A DNA stretch of 64,000 nt. Source: Anisus vortex. Its lineage: Eukaryota; Mollusca; Gastropoda; Planorbidae. Positions within the stretch are counted from its first letter, which is position 1. Each line of letters begins with the position of its first letter. Below the pieces are notes generated by a model. The model made no database searches, was not told the DNA's origin, and was given only the letters and a program-made list of their open reading frames with translations. The position numbers and the translations under genes are program-made. Below are positions 32,451 through 43,862 of this stretch, one piece after another. The stretch is from positions 2,662,117 to 2,726,116 of the forward strand of contig OX421501.1 of the NCBI GenBank assembly GCA_949126835.1, written 5' to 3'.

Positions 32451-32859
32451 ATTGTATATGTAGTTAAATTGTTGACTTTTTACTCGGTCTCCACAATAAT
32501 ATGAAGCAGAAGAAGGATTAAAATAATTTACGTTAAACAATTGTAAATAAACATATCCTGCATTTATTGTGTGTCCATTTAAGGCGTTTATATTTTAAAC
32601 ATTAATAATTACAGAAATGACATACTATAGTGTTATTAAAGAAGTCTCTTATAATTCTAAATTAATAATACAAATAAATTTGTTTTAGAATTAATTATAT
32701 TTATGTTTAATTAAAGAAGATTAGCGCCGCACCGCAGGCCGACCTGACTAGGTTGCTACTATTTCTTTTTAATGTTCTGTTCTTATAAAAACTCGTTTCA
32801 ATGTAATTAGTCTGTATCAATTAATGACGGTCAAGTGTAGGTGACCTCTTTGGGTGCTT

Positions 32860-33552
32860 ACAACAGCTTTGATGCCTCACCGAGAAGACCAGACTGCACG
32901 TCTACCACGCCTGTGTACTCAGCACTCTCCTGTATGGCTGTGAGTCATGGACCACCTACGCGAGGCACGAAAGGAAGCTCAACAGCTTCCGCATGAGGTG
33001 CCTACGGCGCATACTGCAGATCCAGTGGCAGGATAGGGTCCCCAATACAGAGGTGATGGAGCGAGCCAACATGAGCACCCTTCGTGCTGTTCTCAGCGAG
33101 AGACGCCTCAGGTGGCTCAGCCATGTAAAGAGAATGAATGCAGGCCGCATTGCCAAATACTTACTCTACGGAGAGCTGGTCGAAGGTCATAGAAAGACAG
33201 GGCGCCCGAAACTGCGCTTCAAAGACCTATGCAAAAGGGACTTGATCCAGAGCTCCATCGACCCCGACACATGGGAATGTCAAGCTGTTGACCGTCCAAC
33301 CTGGAGGCTCACAGTTAGGCGTGGCACATCGTGCGCAGAAACTGGGCGTAATGAGACTGCCATCCAGAAAAGAGCGAGGCGGAAACACCGGCTACAACAG
33401 TCATCCTCCTTTAAATGCCTTAAGTGCGGCAGGGATTGCCACTCCCGGGTTGGCCTACACAGCCATTCTCGGCGGTGCAGTTGGACACCTCACCCATGAA
33501 GCTACACCATCGTCTCTCGAGACGAACGGATGCCGACGACGACGACTTATCG
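32860..33552 (+). mobile_element. non-LTR retrotransposon fragment (family 1)
   Basis: It reads LLYGCESWTT, MRCLRRILQIQWQDRVPNTE, RRLRWLSHVKRMNAGRIAKY, GRPKLRFKDLCKRDL and a terminal finger FKCLKCGRDCHSRVGLHSHS, ending in a (CGACGA) tail. It is collinear with the copy at 21420. It is open for 168 codons from 32993 but lacks the RT catalytic core. Confidence 0.85.
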
Positions 33553-34237
33553 TTTGTACTATGTGGCAAAATAATTAATATTATCCATTGACGAGGACTA
33601 CAAGCGATGGCTACTGGTGGTGCGTTGGTTAGGTAAAGATAACCGTTGAAATATAATGTATGAGACTTGGATTCGGTGCTTGAGTTTTTGAAAAGCAAAT
33701 GCGATTCTTTTGGAGAAAATCAATCAGTTTCTCTTGGTCTGTAAGTTTTGGCACAAATCTATTCGCCCTAAAAAAAATTGCGAAAACTATATTGACCCTT
33801 TAACTTCCAGTGGGGTGGGGGGGGGGAGTGGACGCTAAAAAAAGTTAGGGGGGCGGTGAGCGAAAAAAACTTGTAAAAGGGGGCGGTGAGCCGAAAAAGG
33901 TTGAGAACCTATGTTCTAGATTATGTAAAACCAAATTTATCACAATTTAGAACAGCTTAAATTACATTAGGCTAAAATAAACAGAGGTAAGATAATTTTA
34001 TAGATAGGCTATAACATTGTTAACACAAACATAATTTTTTTTAAATGTTCACGCTATACATCTGTCTTTACATTGAAATATGTGAAGCTATTAATCCGAT
34101 GTCTAACTAAATGAAAAGAAAATTAACCCTTCCCGTACCGACCTACTTCTATCTATGCTGCCTTCAGTTCCGCTATATACGCGCCCGGGACTTTAAGGGT
34201 TAACATTGGTTTTGGGAAAAAAAAAGAGATTCCCACC

Positions 34238-34312
34238 CTTGGCCACAGAAACTGGTCAACGCTGCTGAACCGACCCTATGGATCAATTAGGTCCGAAAGG
34301 TACTTTACTAAA
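34238..34312 (+). repeat. SINE family A, 3' fragment
   Basis: Only the tail is left: ggccacagaaactggtcaac and tcaattaggtccgaaaggta. Confidence 0.65.
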
Positions 34313-34619
34313 TTTTTAAAATAGAAACCAACGTTTATTAGCTTAAGGGGAATTTCTTTTCTGGAACGCTTCTCCTGCTTATTGTAACAATTATTGGAAG
34401 ACAAATTTCGCAAGAAGGTGTGGGTGTCTTTTTAAACTCGTTTGTTTCCTAGCTGGAGTGCAATTGTAAAAAACAATAAATTCTGGAAGTAATTGTATAA
34501 TAATGAACGTTGTTATTCCCCCTCTCTCCAGCACCTCTCCCACGAAGCTTGTCTTTTAACTAGACGTTTAATGGCGTTTTAAATATTTTAATATTAAAGC
34601 TAGAGTGCACTCTAAAATC

Positions 34620-35090
34620 TAGGTGTAGTTATGGCTCCTGTCTCGCAAGACAATGGATGCACACTGTAAAGTTCTAATGAGGGGCATCGCTTGATGTGGC
34701 AGAACAGCCAGATCCTCGAGGTGACAGTCCCTTGAGCATCTCTCGCATTTGAACAGCGAGGGCGGCTGTGTGGAGGATGCTTTTGCCTTCCTTTTCTGCC
34801 TTCTGTCAATGTGTGCCCAGGCCCTTTTTGCTTCTAGGGAGGTTAAACGGCCTGTCGCCGACACGGTCAGCTGCAACCTCCTTCCATGAATCCTCGTCTA
34901 TATCCATTTCCCTCAGGTCTTGCTAACACACATTTTTGTAGCGTAGAAGAGGCCGGCCAATGGCTCGAGATACTACGGCCATTTCTCAGTAAAGAAATTC
35001 CTTTGGTATTCGGCAAACATTCATGCGCCTGGTGTGGCCAAGCCAACGCACTGTGCGCTTTGATAGTAATGCATGCATACTTGGTACTCT
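34620..35090 (-). mobile_element. non-LTR retrotransposon fragment (family 1), reversed and decayed
   Basis: The complement shows LRWLGHTRRMNVCRIPKEF, then a GRPLLRYKNVC block with a stop, and the finger FKCERCSRDCHLEDLAVL. Several frame changes are present. Confidence 0.75.
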
Positions 35091-35344
35091 AAAATCTATT
35101 ATAGATTTAACTATACGATACTTAAAATTATTACCGATTTCTATCGTGCTAAGCGATACATCCCTGTTTTCAATGGCTCGTTATTGAAGAACGATTACAC
35201 TTCATGCGTGCAACCTTAAAGGCGGATTGACAACAGAACTGCACTGTTTGCTGTGACTATGTAAACCTATCAGCGACAAACATACTCTGTTGCAGCTTTA
35301 AAATGTTGGTGCAGTTCAACAGTTTCCTTGGCAAACGGCATACG

Positions 35345-35462
35345 AAAGTATTGTATGGCCAGTACATTGCCCAGCCGCATTTACTAATCCCTATTTAATG
35401 TCAGTTATCTGTCAGAGAATCAGGGACACCAGGATTTGAACCCAGAACCTTCGGTATGCAAT
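35345..35462 (-). repeat. SINE family A, 5' fragment, reversed
   Basis: The complement carries the head (ggttcaaatcctggtgtccc) and the start of the body. Confidence 0.6.
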
Positions 35463-35490
35463 GTAAATTTATTTCATATATTTATATAAA

Positions 35491-35547
35491 GAGAGAGAGA
35501 GAGAGTCTCTCTTTCTATCTATATACTAGTATATATATATATATATA
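35491..35547. repeat. (GA)n and (TA)n microsatellites
   Basis: gagagagagag is followed by a ctatctatatac and (AT)n run. The outer LTR element inserted into the (AT)n, which resumes at 44175. Confidence 0.9.
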
Positions 35548-35722
35548 TGTAGTGGGTTTAACAAACAGCCTTTCACTCAGTTATTCGACAGTTTGATTTC
35601 TTTGCTTTGGTGGCGAAACACCCAACAAGCATTTATTCTCATAAACCAAGACAGGTATTTTTATAGTCTTGCCAACTTCGGGCTGCCAAACTAGCTCATT
35701 TAAGGATGAGCATTATATTACA
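35548..35722 (-). repeat. 3' LTR of the outer element, 175 bp
   Basis: It matches 43863-44174 from tgtagtgggtttaaca to the end ctatattaca, but lacks an internal block of about 137 bp and a 4-bp piece (aaac) after attcgac. Confidence 0.75.
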
Positions 35723-36193
35723 TACTCCCCAGCCTGATGCGTCCCGTCCCGGGGCGCTACCATACAAACATTCTAAACAGCTCACAGTTGAAACCACAGA
35801 TGCCATGTGCCACTGTGAAGGCAGCCAGCAGCAAGAGCCACAAGGGTACTGTACTTGTTGGTTGGCATACAGTCCCTTGTGTAGTTACACTGGTTACCCC
35901 TTGTAGTGTTGTTGCCGTACTCAGAGGGCATTCCTGCAGCCGTGGTGAACATTGAGGCTCTTTTTGTTGTTTAGTGCTAGCTGGAGGCTCGCTGCCCGCC
36001 AGGGTGGCAATCGCTGGTTCAGGCCTTCGTGTGTAATGGGCTCGATGCTTATCGGGGTCAGTTGGTTGACCCCCCGAAAGGCGTTGCCTCCCATGACTGG
36101 CACCAGAATGTGGTACGTGCGGATGCCCGCTCCTGACAAACGTCTGGTTCTCACTTCCCCGCAGGAACTGACGATCAGTCATACCAGGCTTAG

Positions 36194-37227
36194 TATTACA
36201 AGGCAATTTATTCACCATAATAAATTATGGATGAGACCTTCTATTTATATCACACAAGTATAATTATGATTTATAATGTTATTACGGCTAGAGCCCCCAT
36301 TCAATTTATGAAAATAATAGTTATAGTATTGTTATTATTAGTGTGAGTATCCTTGTATTAGTGAAGATCTTATTATATCATTCTGAAGTTTATTTGTAGT
36401 TGTCTAGAGTATTCCGTGGTTCTTAGTATCCCCTGGCAATTCACATAGCGTAGTTTTAGAGTTTACAGTTGATTTACTTCATGTATAATTATTTATGTGG
36501 CTCATATTATACAGCAAGAACCTTGATGTTGAGTGGTAGTGTAGATTATTAATATAGTTGAATAAACATTACACATACACACATGTATATAACTTTGAAA
36601 TATTGACGTTAACCAAGTTGTGTAGAAAGCAACGATAAATTTGGTTTAATTTACAACATCAATCCAGTAGGAATCCAAATAATATTATATACACAATCAA
36701 GAAATACACATATTCCAATTAGTAATGAATATCCTCAATGAACATATAGCATTGTAGTTAATAGTAGAATAATAAATCTTCCATAATACAAATCAAATAG
36801 AAATGATACTCAGAGCGGAGTATATTTGATGTTACTAGATCGAATGCAAGCCAAGAACTGACTAAAAGTGTCGAATCGCGTAGAAATATATTACGGGTCA
36901 ATCGTTGGAAAAACCAGACAGTCTAGTGACACGAATATTTTAATCAAGCCTGCATGTTGACTGCGTGATCAGATACTTTTTATTAAGAACAAGCAATAAT
37001 GCTCTAACAAAATAAGGAGAGACCGATCGACCTTGACATGCTGTACTCGCGTGAACAGTTCATGTTTTTATCGAGGTTAATAAAAAACAATAATGCTCAA
37101 ATTAGGTTAGGAAAAACCCGGGGGAAACTTTGAGCTGAGAAATATTTATATCGTTTAAACGCAATTCGCTTAAATGATTTAGTTGGTTTATTAACATTAC
37201 AATGTAGGGAATTTACGTTTCGTAACA
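36194..37227 (-). repeat. 3' LTR of the inner element
   Basis: 1034 bp; on the minus strand it starts tgttacgaaacgtaaattcc and ends ccttgtaata. Line-by-line comparison with the other LTR shows no difference that I can see. Confidence 0.9.
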
Positions 37228-37990
37228 GTCGCCCATACCAAAAGGAAAAGAACATTGCATACTAAACAATAGAAGTGTGCAATTTCTTTTAGAACCGCCT
37301 GCACTTAACTTTAGTTCTAAACAATATACAAAAAAAAACTGACTCCACCTGGGTAGTCCGTTAAATAAGACAAGTAAGGGAAATAATTTATTCTATTAAA
37401 CCCTCATCATATAGGATCTCAAGTTATCCTTAGACCATAACACATGTTCGCGTTATTCTAAAAAAAATTATACTCTCTGAGATATCATTCCTTATAAACA
37501 TCATCATCTTATTTATAAGGTAAAAATCAGCATAACTAATGTTATCATATTAAACAATTCAATCATTAATTAATTCAACTTAAATGAAATTAATATTTAA
37601 ATAAACTTAAGAGTAAGAATTTAATCTTAAGTGTGTAAGCATGTGAAGTGTATGCACATTACTCTATTTTGGTTTTTACATAATCACAACTATAGTTTGA
37701 TTGTTTCAAAATAAGGATGTACATTTCTGTTCATTCATTATCTTACTAATAAAGAAAATTTATGTTCATAAATCCATAATATTTATAAGTAACTTATTAG
37801 GTTCTTTTTTTTTTTTTCTCTACAACAATAATAATATTTGTTTTAGCAAATGGAAATATTCATGGCATAAAATAAGGCATAAGATATTGCATAAAATAAT
37901 CACAACATATTCATATATTCATGCATTTATTTTTAAATGATCCAATTCTCTTAGTTAGGATTATCAGAATATATACATGAAGTTATCCCC
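37228..37990 (-). other. non-coding stretch between ORF and 3' LTR of the inner element
   Basis: About 760 bp, AT-rich, closed in all frames. RT and RNase H would be expected here; nothing of them is recognisable beyond the ORF end. Confidence 0.7.
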
Positions 37991-40900
37991 TTATACATTT
38001 GTTACATACGCGATAGGGTGTCCGCGACGATGTGATCTTTTACCAATACGTAAGTTATTCTTAAGTTGTATGGTATTAACCATATACGGATGTTGTTTGA
38101 CAGGTTTAACATTATCATCTTTAAAAACTACATCATGGGTAACCGAAGTTGTTTTGTTAGGAACATCACTAAACAAATTTACATGATCATAGATTAAACC
38201 CTTGATAGAAGTCTGTTCACCTGAGTCTAGATGTGTCAGTTTATCATTGAGGTTTTTAAGTGCTTCAGTGTTCTGAAGTTTACTTTCTATGATTGTCTTT
38301 TTAAATTTAGGCGGGGGTGTTTCAACAGTTTTGATAGCACTCACTGGCCTAACGTCAGTTTGTTCTTCCCTAACAACATAAGGTTTTAGCATGTTTATAT
38401 GGCACAGTCTCTGTGTTTTCCTTCTATCAGGGGTTTTTACAAGGTATGTTACATCACTGATTTTATCTAAAACCTGATATGGTCCTGTATATTTTGCACT
38501 CAGGGGTTGTCCAGACAATTGGGTCAACATGAGGACTTTATCACCAGGATGGAAACATCGGGATCTGGCCTTGACATCATAGTACCCTTTCATTCTTTTC
38601 TGAGCCTGCAAAAGATTGTCTTTAACATGATTAAAAGCATGATAGATTCTATTGCTAAATTGTTCCACATAAGCTACAAGTCCAGTCTCTTCATCAGAAT
38701 TTAACAAGGTTTCCTGCAACAGTTTTAGAGGTCCTCGAACTGAATGTCCAAACACTAACTCGAACGGACTGAATCCAAGAGATTCCTGCACAGTTTCTCT
38801 AGTCGCGAAAAGAGCGAATGGAATACCGCGATCCCAGTCTTCAGTGTTCTCAAAACAGTATGTGCGGAGCATGGTTTTCAGAGTCTGATGATATCTTTCT
38901 AGGGCACCTTGGCTTTGCGGATGGTACGCAGTTGAAGTTGCATGTTGGATGCCTAGTTTCTTTAAGACCTGGTTAAACAGCTTTGATGTAAAGTTAGATC
39001 CTCGGTCTGACTGTATAGTCTTTGGAAGACCGTATCTTGAACAAAATGCAATCAGTGCGTCAGATATCTTATCTGCGTTAATGGTGCGTAGCGGAATAGC
39101 TTCAGGATATCTCGTGGCAGTGCACATTATAGTGAATAAGTACTGGTGTCCTGTCTTTGTTTTAGGCAGAGGACCTACACAGTCTATTAGCAAGTGGCTA
39201 AATGGTTCTGCAAAGGCAGGTATTGGCTTTAGAGGTGCTACCGGTATAGTCTGGTTAGGTTTACCAACTATCTGGCATGTATTGCATGACTTGCAGTATT
39301 TTGTGACGTCACGATGTAGTCCAGGCCAATAGAAGTACGGAAGAATTCGACGGTAAGTCTTGTTCACTCCTAGATGACCAGCATATGGCGTGTCATGAGC
39401 CATGTGTAAGATGTCATTACGATATATGGCTGGTACCACAATCTGACTTCCTTCTCTGCAATTGTCACTATCACATTTCACATCTCTCCATTTTTGCATT
39501 AATATTCCCTCCTTCAGAAAAAATCCATTTCCTTTAATTTCTGCCTCCTGTTCAGTTATCACCTTTTTCTTCAGGTGTTTAATTCCTGAATCTCTATTCT
39601 GTTCTAATAGGAGTAATTGTCGAGGTGACAAATTACTTTCAGTAGTCTTGACTGAGGGACCACTCAAAATGTCAGCCAGGAAAGTTGCCTGTAGGTCAAT
39701 TTCTGGTTCTATTTTTGACTTTGACATGGTTTCGACAGACTTTTGTTGTTGGGCCATACCTCTCGTGACGATGCATATAGGTTTGATAAAGCTCTCACTT
39801 TTATTGAGGTATTGTTTTTTCTTGGATATGGAATGCACCACATCTCCAGCAATATCATTTCCCAGTATTAAAGAAACGCCTTTAAACGGAAGTGATTTGT
39901 ATACACCCACAACTACATTTCCAGTGAAGTACGCACTCTTCAGCTGTATTTGATGCAAAGGAACTTGTACATTTTTCCTTGATACACCTTGAATAGTAAG
40001 ATCCTGTCCTGTATATGTCGATTGTGACGTAGGAACAGTATTCTCTAAAAGTAGTGAAACCTCAGCCCCTGTATCACGGAGTATTCTGATGTTCTTTTCA
40101 CTAGTGACACCATTTATTATGGATGACACGGTACCTTCTTCAATGAATGGTAAACAATTGCTTGGTATCTCAGTATCGATGAGATCTGTATCCAAGTTAT
40201 TTTTGTAAGAGGTATGTTTAGTACTCATGGTGGTTCTATCTGATATAGACTCCTTGGAGCTCAGATTAGCATTGGAATTATTGAAAACCATTGTCTCTAT
40301 TTCAGGAACTATTTCTGGTTTCAAGTTTCCTAGATACGTGTGTTTTGTCAGGTTATCTGCATTAGCACTAGGTATCTCTGTTTGAGTTCTAATATCCTTC
40401 TTTACATTTTCATGAGTTCTTTGTTTTGGCATTGCTACATACGATAAGACAACATTCTTTTTATTCGGGTTCCCATTCAATATCCAGCACTTTTCCTTAG
40501 TATGTCCAATTCGTTTACAATGGCTACAGGTTGGCTTGGAATTTGTTGGACCTTCATTGCTCTGCTGATGTCTCTTTGATTGATAGGATTCATTTGGATT
40601 TATGGTTTTCTTTTCTACCTTCATATCTCGATTCTGGAATTTTGATTTATCAACTGTTGTAAATTTATTGCTGGAATGGATAATAACGTATTCGTCTGCC
40701 ATTACTGCTGCTGTTTCTACTTGTTCTACACCTTTGTCTGCTAAATGTATTCTTACGTCACCTCTGATGTTATTGTTAAAGTCTTCCATTAGCATAAGAT
40801 TAGCTAATTTATCAAAGTCTTTGTTTACACCTTTGGATCGAATCCATCTTTCAAAATATTTCTTTTTCTGTCTTAGAAAATCAACATGGGATTGTTCCTG

Positions 40901-41656
40901 TTCTTTCTTAGACTCGCGAAAAACTTTTCTATATTTTTCAGGTGTTAATGCATAACTTAGCAGTACTCTATTCTTGATCAGTTCATAATCATACAATTCC
41001 TCTTCAGTAAGACTTAATACAACATCAAGTGCCTTTCCTTTGATCAGAGCTGAGCGTAGAAGTATAGCTTTCTTGCCCTCGGGAAATTGATAGTCTCTAG
41101 CGTTTCTCTCGAAAATCATGAAGAACTCTTCCACCGAATTATCTTCAAAAACTGGAATATGTTTCTTAAACTTATACAGTTCTGCATCTGCTTCAGAGCT
41201 TGCATTCGAATGATTTGACGTACGAGACCTTGCTAGCTCAATTCTTTCTTGGCTTGCTATTTTCTCTCTTGCTATTTCTCTTTCCATCTCAATTCTCTTG
41301 TTTTCTCTTTCCATCTCTAATTCCATCTTTCTTAACTCAAGTTTAAATTTCAATTCTTCACTTAAGTCACCAGTTGTATGCTTTACTCTTTGTTTTATAG
41401 GAAAAGGTAATTCATCATCTGATTCATCATTAATGTTATCATTAGCAGTAGTTTCTTCAATAATTAGTGTACCTTGTTTTCTTAAACACTCAGTTACCTC
41501 TTGAAGTAATTTAGTTTTTGATGGCCTAGTTTCTGTGATAGAAATGCCCAATGATTTAGCCAATTCTTTTAATTGTATCATTGACATTTTATTAAGCTGT
41601 TCTGAGGTTAGATCAAATATCTCTGGATCCAATGTAAGATTATTTGTGGCTTCCAT
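37991..41656 (-). CDS. gag-protease-integrase polyprotein, 1221 aa, RT truncated
   Basis: One uninterrupted frame. Residues 1-150 hold a SAP-like start and a long Glu/Arg coiled coil. About 155-330 is a gag capsid-like region (EEFFMIFERNARDYQFPEGK). A CCHC knuckle C-x2-C-x4-H-x4-C sits at about 378-393. The aspartic protease has its DTGA at about 527 and ILGNDIAGD later. Integrase follows at once: an HHCC finger (about 750-795), then Asp in LLIDCVGP (about 826), Asp in QSDRGSNF (about 884) and Glu in GALERYHQ, 36 residues on, then a GPY/F module. The last 40 residues begin an RT domain (VKPVKQHPYMVN) and end in unrelated residues and a stop. Integrase and protease look intact. It can still supply particles and integration, but not cDNA synthesis. 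Confidence 0.9.
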   Translation of the reverse strand: MEATNNLTLDPEIFDLTSEQLNKMSMIQLKELAKSLGISITETRPSKTKLLQEVTECLRKQGTLIIEETTANDNINDESDDELPFPIKQRVKHTTGDLSEELKFKLELRKMELEMERENKRIEMEREIAREKIASQERIELARSRTSNHSNASSEADAELYKFKKHIPVFEDNSVEEFFMIFERNARDYQFPEGKKAILLRSALIKGKALDVVLSLTEEELYDYELIKNRVLLSYALTPEKYRKVFRESKKEQEQSHVDFLRQKKKYFERWIRSKGVNKDFDKLANLMLMEDFNNNIRGDVRIHLADKGVEQVETAAVMADEYVIIHSSNKFTTVDKSKFQNRDMKVEKKTINPNESYQSKRHQQSNEGPTNSKPTCSHCKRIGHTKEKCWILNGNPNKKNVVLSYVAMPKQRTHENVKKDIRTQTEIPSANADNLTKHTYLGNLKPEIVPEIETMVFNNSNANLSSKESISDRTTMSTKHTSYKNNLDTDLIDTEIPSNCLPFIEEGTVSSIINGVTSEKNIRILRDTGAEVSLLLENTVPTSQSTYTGQDLTIQGVSRKNVQVPLHQIQLKSAYFTGNVVVGVYKSLPFKGVSLILGNDIAGDVVHSISKKKQYLNKSESFIKPICIVTRGMAQQQKSVETMSKSKIEPEIDLQATFLADILSGPSVKTTESNLSPRQLLLLEQNRDSGIKHLKKKVITEQEAEIKGNGFFLKEGILMQKWRDVKCDSDNCREGSQIVVPAIYRNDILHMAHDTPYAGHLGVNKTYRRILPYFYWPGLHRDVTKYCKSCNTCQIVGKPNQTIPVAPLKPIPAFAEPFSHLLIDCVGPLPKTKTGHQYLFTIMCTATRYPEAIPLRTINADKISDALIAFCSRYGLPKTIQSDRGSNFTSKLFNQVLKKLGIQHATSTAYHPQSQGALERYHQTLKTMLRTYCFENTEDWDRGIPFALFATRETVQESLGFSPFELVFGHSVRGPLKLLQETLLNSDEETGLVAYVEQFSNRIYHAFNHVKDNLLQAQKRMKGYYDVKARSRCFHPGDKVLMLTQLSGQPLSAKYTGPYQVLDKISDVTYLVKTPDRRKTQRLCHINMLKPYVVREEQTDVRPVSAIKTVETPPPKFKKTIIESKLQNTEALKNLNDKLTHLDSGEQTSIKGLIYDHVNLFSDVPNKTTSVTHDVVFKDDNVKPVKQHPYMVNTIQLKNNLRIGKRSHRRGHPIAYVTNV

Positions 41657-42058
41657 TTTATATATTAAAAGTTACTATAAATCTTGTTAATAATACAATA
41701 AAGAGTCCAACTTACTTTCTGTCCTTTGAATAATTCACTACACCACACAGTTCAGATTTGTCACAACAAGGTCATAAAAATAATACTTTCTTAGAGTTAC
41801 TTTGTTTGATAAGGTAATACACAAGATAATTTTCCAGGCTGAATAGTTAAGTTTTCCGATTCTCAATAGCAATGTTCAATTCAATCACAATCTTTAGTAT
41901 ATTGTATATTGTTCATATTTTCCAACACAATCCATCCAAGTTACGAGTATGTATTACGGCAGTTGTAAATAGTTTGTGTAAATAGTATAACGATTCTTGA
42001 AGTTGAAGTAAATCCTCTAAACGTTTGTTAGTAAATCACTGACGAGCAAAACCCATTT

Positions 42059-43092
42059 TATTACAAGGCAATTTATTCACCATAATAAATTATGGATGAG
42101 ACCTTCTATTTATATCACACAAGTATAATTATGATTTATAATGTTATTACGGCTAGAGCCCCCATTCAATTTATGAAAATAATAGTTATAGTATTGTTAT
42201 TATTAGTGTGAGTATCCTTGTATTAGTGAAGATCTTATTATATCATTCTGAAGTTTATTTGTAGTTGTCTAGAGTATTCCGTGGTTCTTAGTATCCCCTG
42301 GCAATTCACATAGCGTAGTTTTAGAGTTTACAGTTGATTTACTTCATGTATAATTATTTATGTGGCTCATATTATACAGCAAGAACCTTGATGTTGAGTG
42401 GTAGTGTAGATTATTAATATAGTTGAATAAACATTACACATACACACATGTATATAACTTTGAAATATTGACGTTAACCAAGTTGTGTAGAAAGCAACGA
42501 TAAATTTGGTTTAATTTACAACATCAATCCAGTAGGAATCCAAATAATATTATATACACAATCAAGAAATACACATATTCCAATTAGTAATGAATATCCT
42601 CAATGAACATATAGCATTGTAGTTAATAGTAGAATAATAAATCTTCCATAATACAAATCAAATAGAAATGATACTCAGAGCGGAGTATATTTGATGTTAC
42701 TAGATCGAATGCAAGCCAAGAACTGACTAAAAGTGTCGAATCGCGTAGAAATATATTACGGGTCAATCGTTGGAAAAACCAGACAGTCTAGTGACACGAA
42801 TATTTTAATCAAGCCTGCATGTTGACTGCGTGATCAGATACTTTTTATTAAGAACAAGCAATAATGCTCTAACAAAATAAGGAGAGACCGATCGACCTTG
42901 ACATGCTGTACTCGCGTGAACAGTTCATGTTTTTATCGAGGTTAATAAAAAACAATAATGCTCAAATTAGGTTAGGAAAAACCCGGGGGAAACTTTGAGC
43001 TGAGAAATATTTATATCGTTTAAACGCAATTCGCTTAAATGATTTAGTTGGTTTATTAACATTACAATGTAGGGAATTTACGTTTCGTAACA
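42059..43092 (-). repeat. 5' LTR of the inner element
   Basis: 1034 bp at a constant offset of 5865 from the other copy, so there is no indel. It should hold the promoter; I see no canonical TATA box that stands out in this AT-rich sequence. Confidence 0.9.
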
Positions 43093-43862
43093 TTAGCCAG
43101 GGATTTTTTCCCTGGTCTGTCCCCATCACCGTTACGTGGATACCATCTATGTCCGAATCGGCGACGATCAGCTGCATATTTACTGCCCAGTACATGAGAA
43201 CCACCTGGGCCCGTTACGTTTGCAGCCTGATTGCCCTTCTCGCCTTCAACAACATCAAACTCGACCTTTTCACCATCCCCAACACTCCTGAGGTATTTCC
43301 TTGGGTTATTTCTTATGATGGCTGTATAGTGCACAAACACATCTTCCTTTGTGTCGTCACGATTGATAAATCCATATCCACGTTTGACATTGAACCATTG
43401 GACTGTTCCTGTCACACTTGCAGCTATAACATTTCTTCCCTTGGGTGAAGAGCCATTGGCAGCCCCTCCCAGCACTTGACTCTGCATGCCGGCGGGGGGG
43501 GGGGGGCGCTAGTTTAGGTGACTCAAGGTGCAATGGCATTTGTTATGACCTGGTTCCCAGCAAGAGATGCAGACTGGCACATCCTGCTCATTATATGGAA
43601 AGAATTTGCTTCTGTACGGGAAAACCTTTGAAACACTCCCCCTCCACACTAGACCAGGCGGTGCAAATTTCCCCTGTGCTGGTAGTGCCTATTCATATCG
43701 CCAGGCTCTCCCTGGGGTAGATCTTTCTATGCCCACATGAAGGTCAGCTCCCTCCGGTTTGAACAAGGCAGGGCAGCTCTTTCGGGTCCTGGCATACCTG
43801 TCTTGTGTGGTTAGTGGTCTGTCGAGGCGTCAAACCCCGCCCCACTCGTGCTACCAGATTTA

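Larger units (their letters stand above)
31620..33913. mobile_element. hAT-like non-autonomous element with nested inserts
   Basis: The ends ataggttctcaa and ttgagaacctat are inverted, and TTCTAGATT flanks both sides (31611-31619 and 33914-33922), an 8-9 bp duplication as for hAT. Both subterminal regions are rich in gggggcg. The inside holds a SINE B-like head, the dispersed repeat shared with 1470-1935, and a LINE family-1 fragment. No transposase was found. Confidence 0.7.
36194..43092 (-). mobile_element. inner Ty3/Gypsy-type LTR retrotransposon, RT deleted, very young
   Basis: The 6899-bp element has two 1034-bp direct LTRs with no indel between them, flanked by TTAG (36190-36193 and 43093-43096). 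Orientation is minus. A tgggttttgctcgtc primer-site-like stretch follows the 5' LTR, and a short purine patch (ggtatgggcgac) precedes the 3' LTR. The single ORF has gag, protease and integrase, then only the first residues of an RT domain. Integrase before RT is the Ty1/copia-like order known in the Gmr1 group of Gypsy elements. The missing RT and RNase H (normally well over 1 kb) make it dependent on a relative. Confidence 0.85.
35757..43487 (-). pseudogene. captured Y-box (cold-shock domain) ORF, split by the inner element
   Basis: The minus-strand frame starts at 43487, runs to the inner element at 43093, and resumes at 36189 in the same frame to a stop at 35757. Counting the TTAG target once gives 828 nt or 275 codons, so it was intact when the insertion happened. 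Residues about 24-95 are a cold-shock domain of Y-box type, with RNP1 GYGFIN and RNP2 VFVHYTAI and the typical [21 protein letters not shown]-box proteins bind mRNA and single-stranded nucleic acid. The usual Arg-rich/acidic tail is poorly kept; the last 30 residues include a hydrophobic PLWLLLLAAFTVA segment. The lack of introns in this well-known multi-exon family points to capture of an mRNA copy. Confidence 0.75.

Noticed and set aside
38949..39953. Plus-strand ORFs of 127-163 codons in the Gypsy element
   Set aside because: They are shadows of the minus-strand polyprotein, which has clear protease and integrase motifs.
43062..43487. Y-box protein as a genuine host gene
   Set aside because: It is intronless, lies between two LTRs of one element and is split by a retrotransposon.
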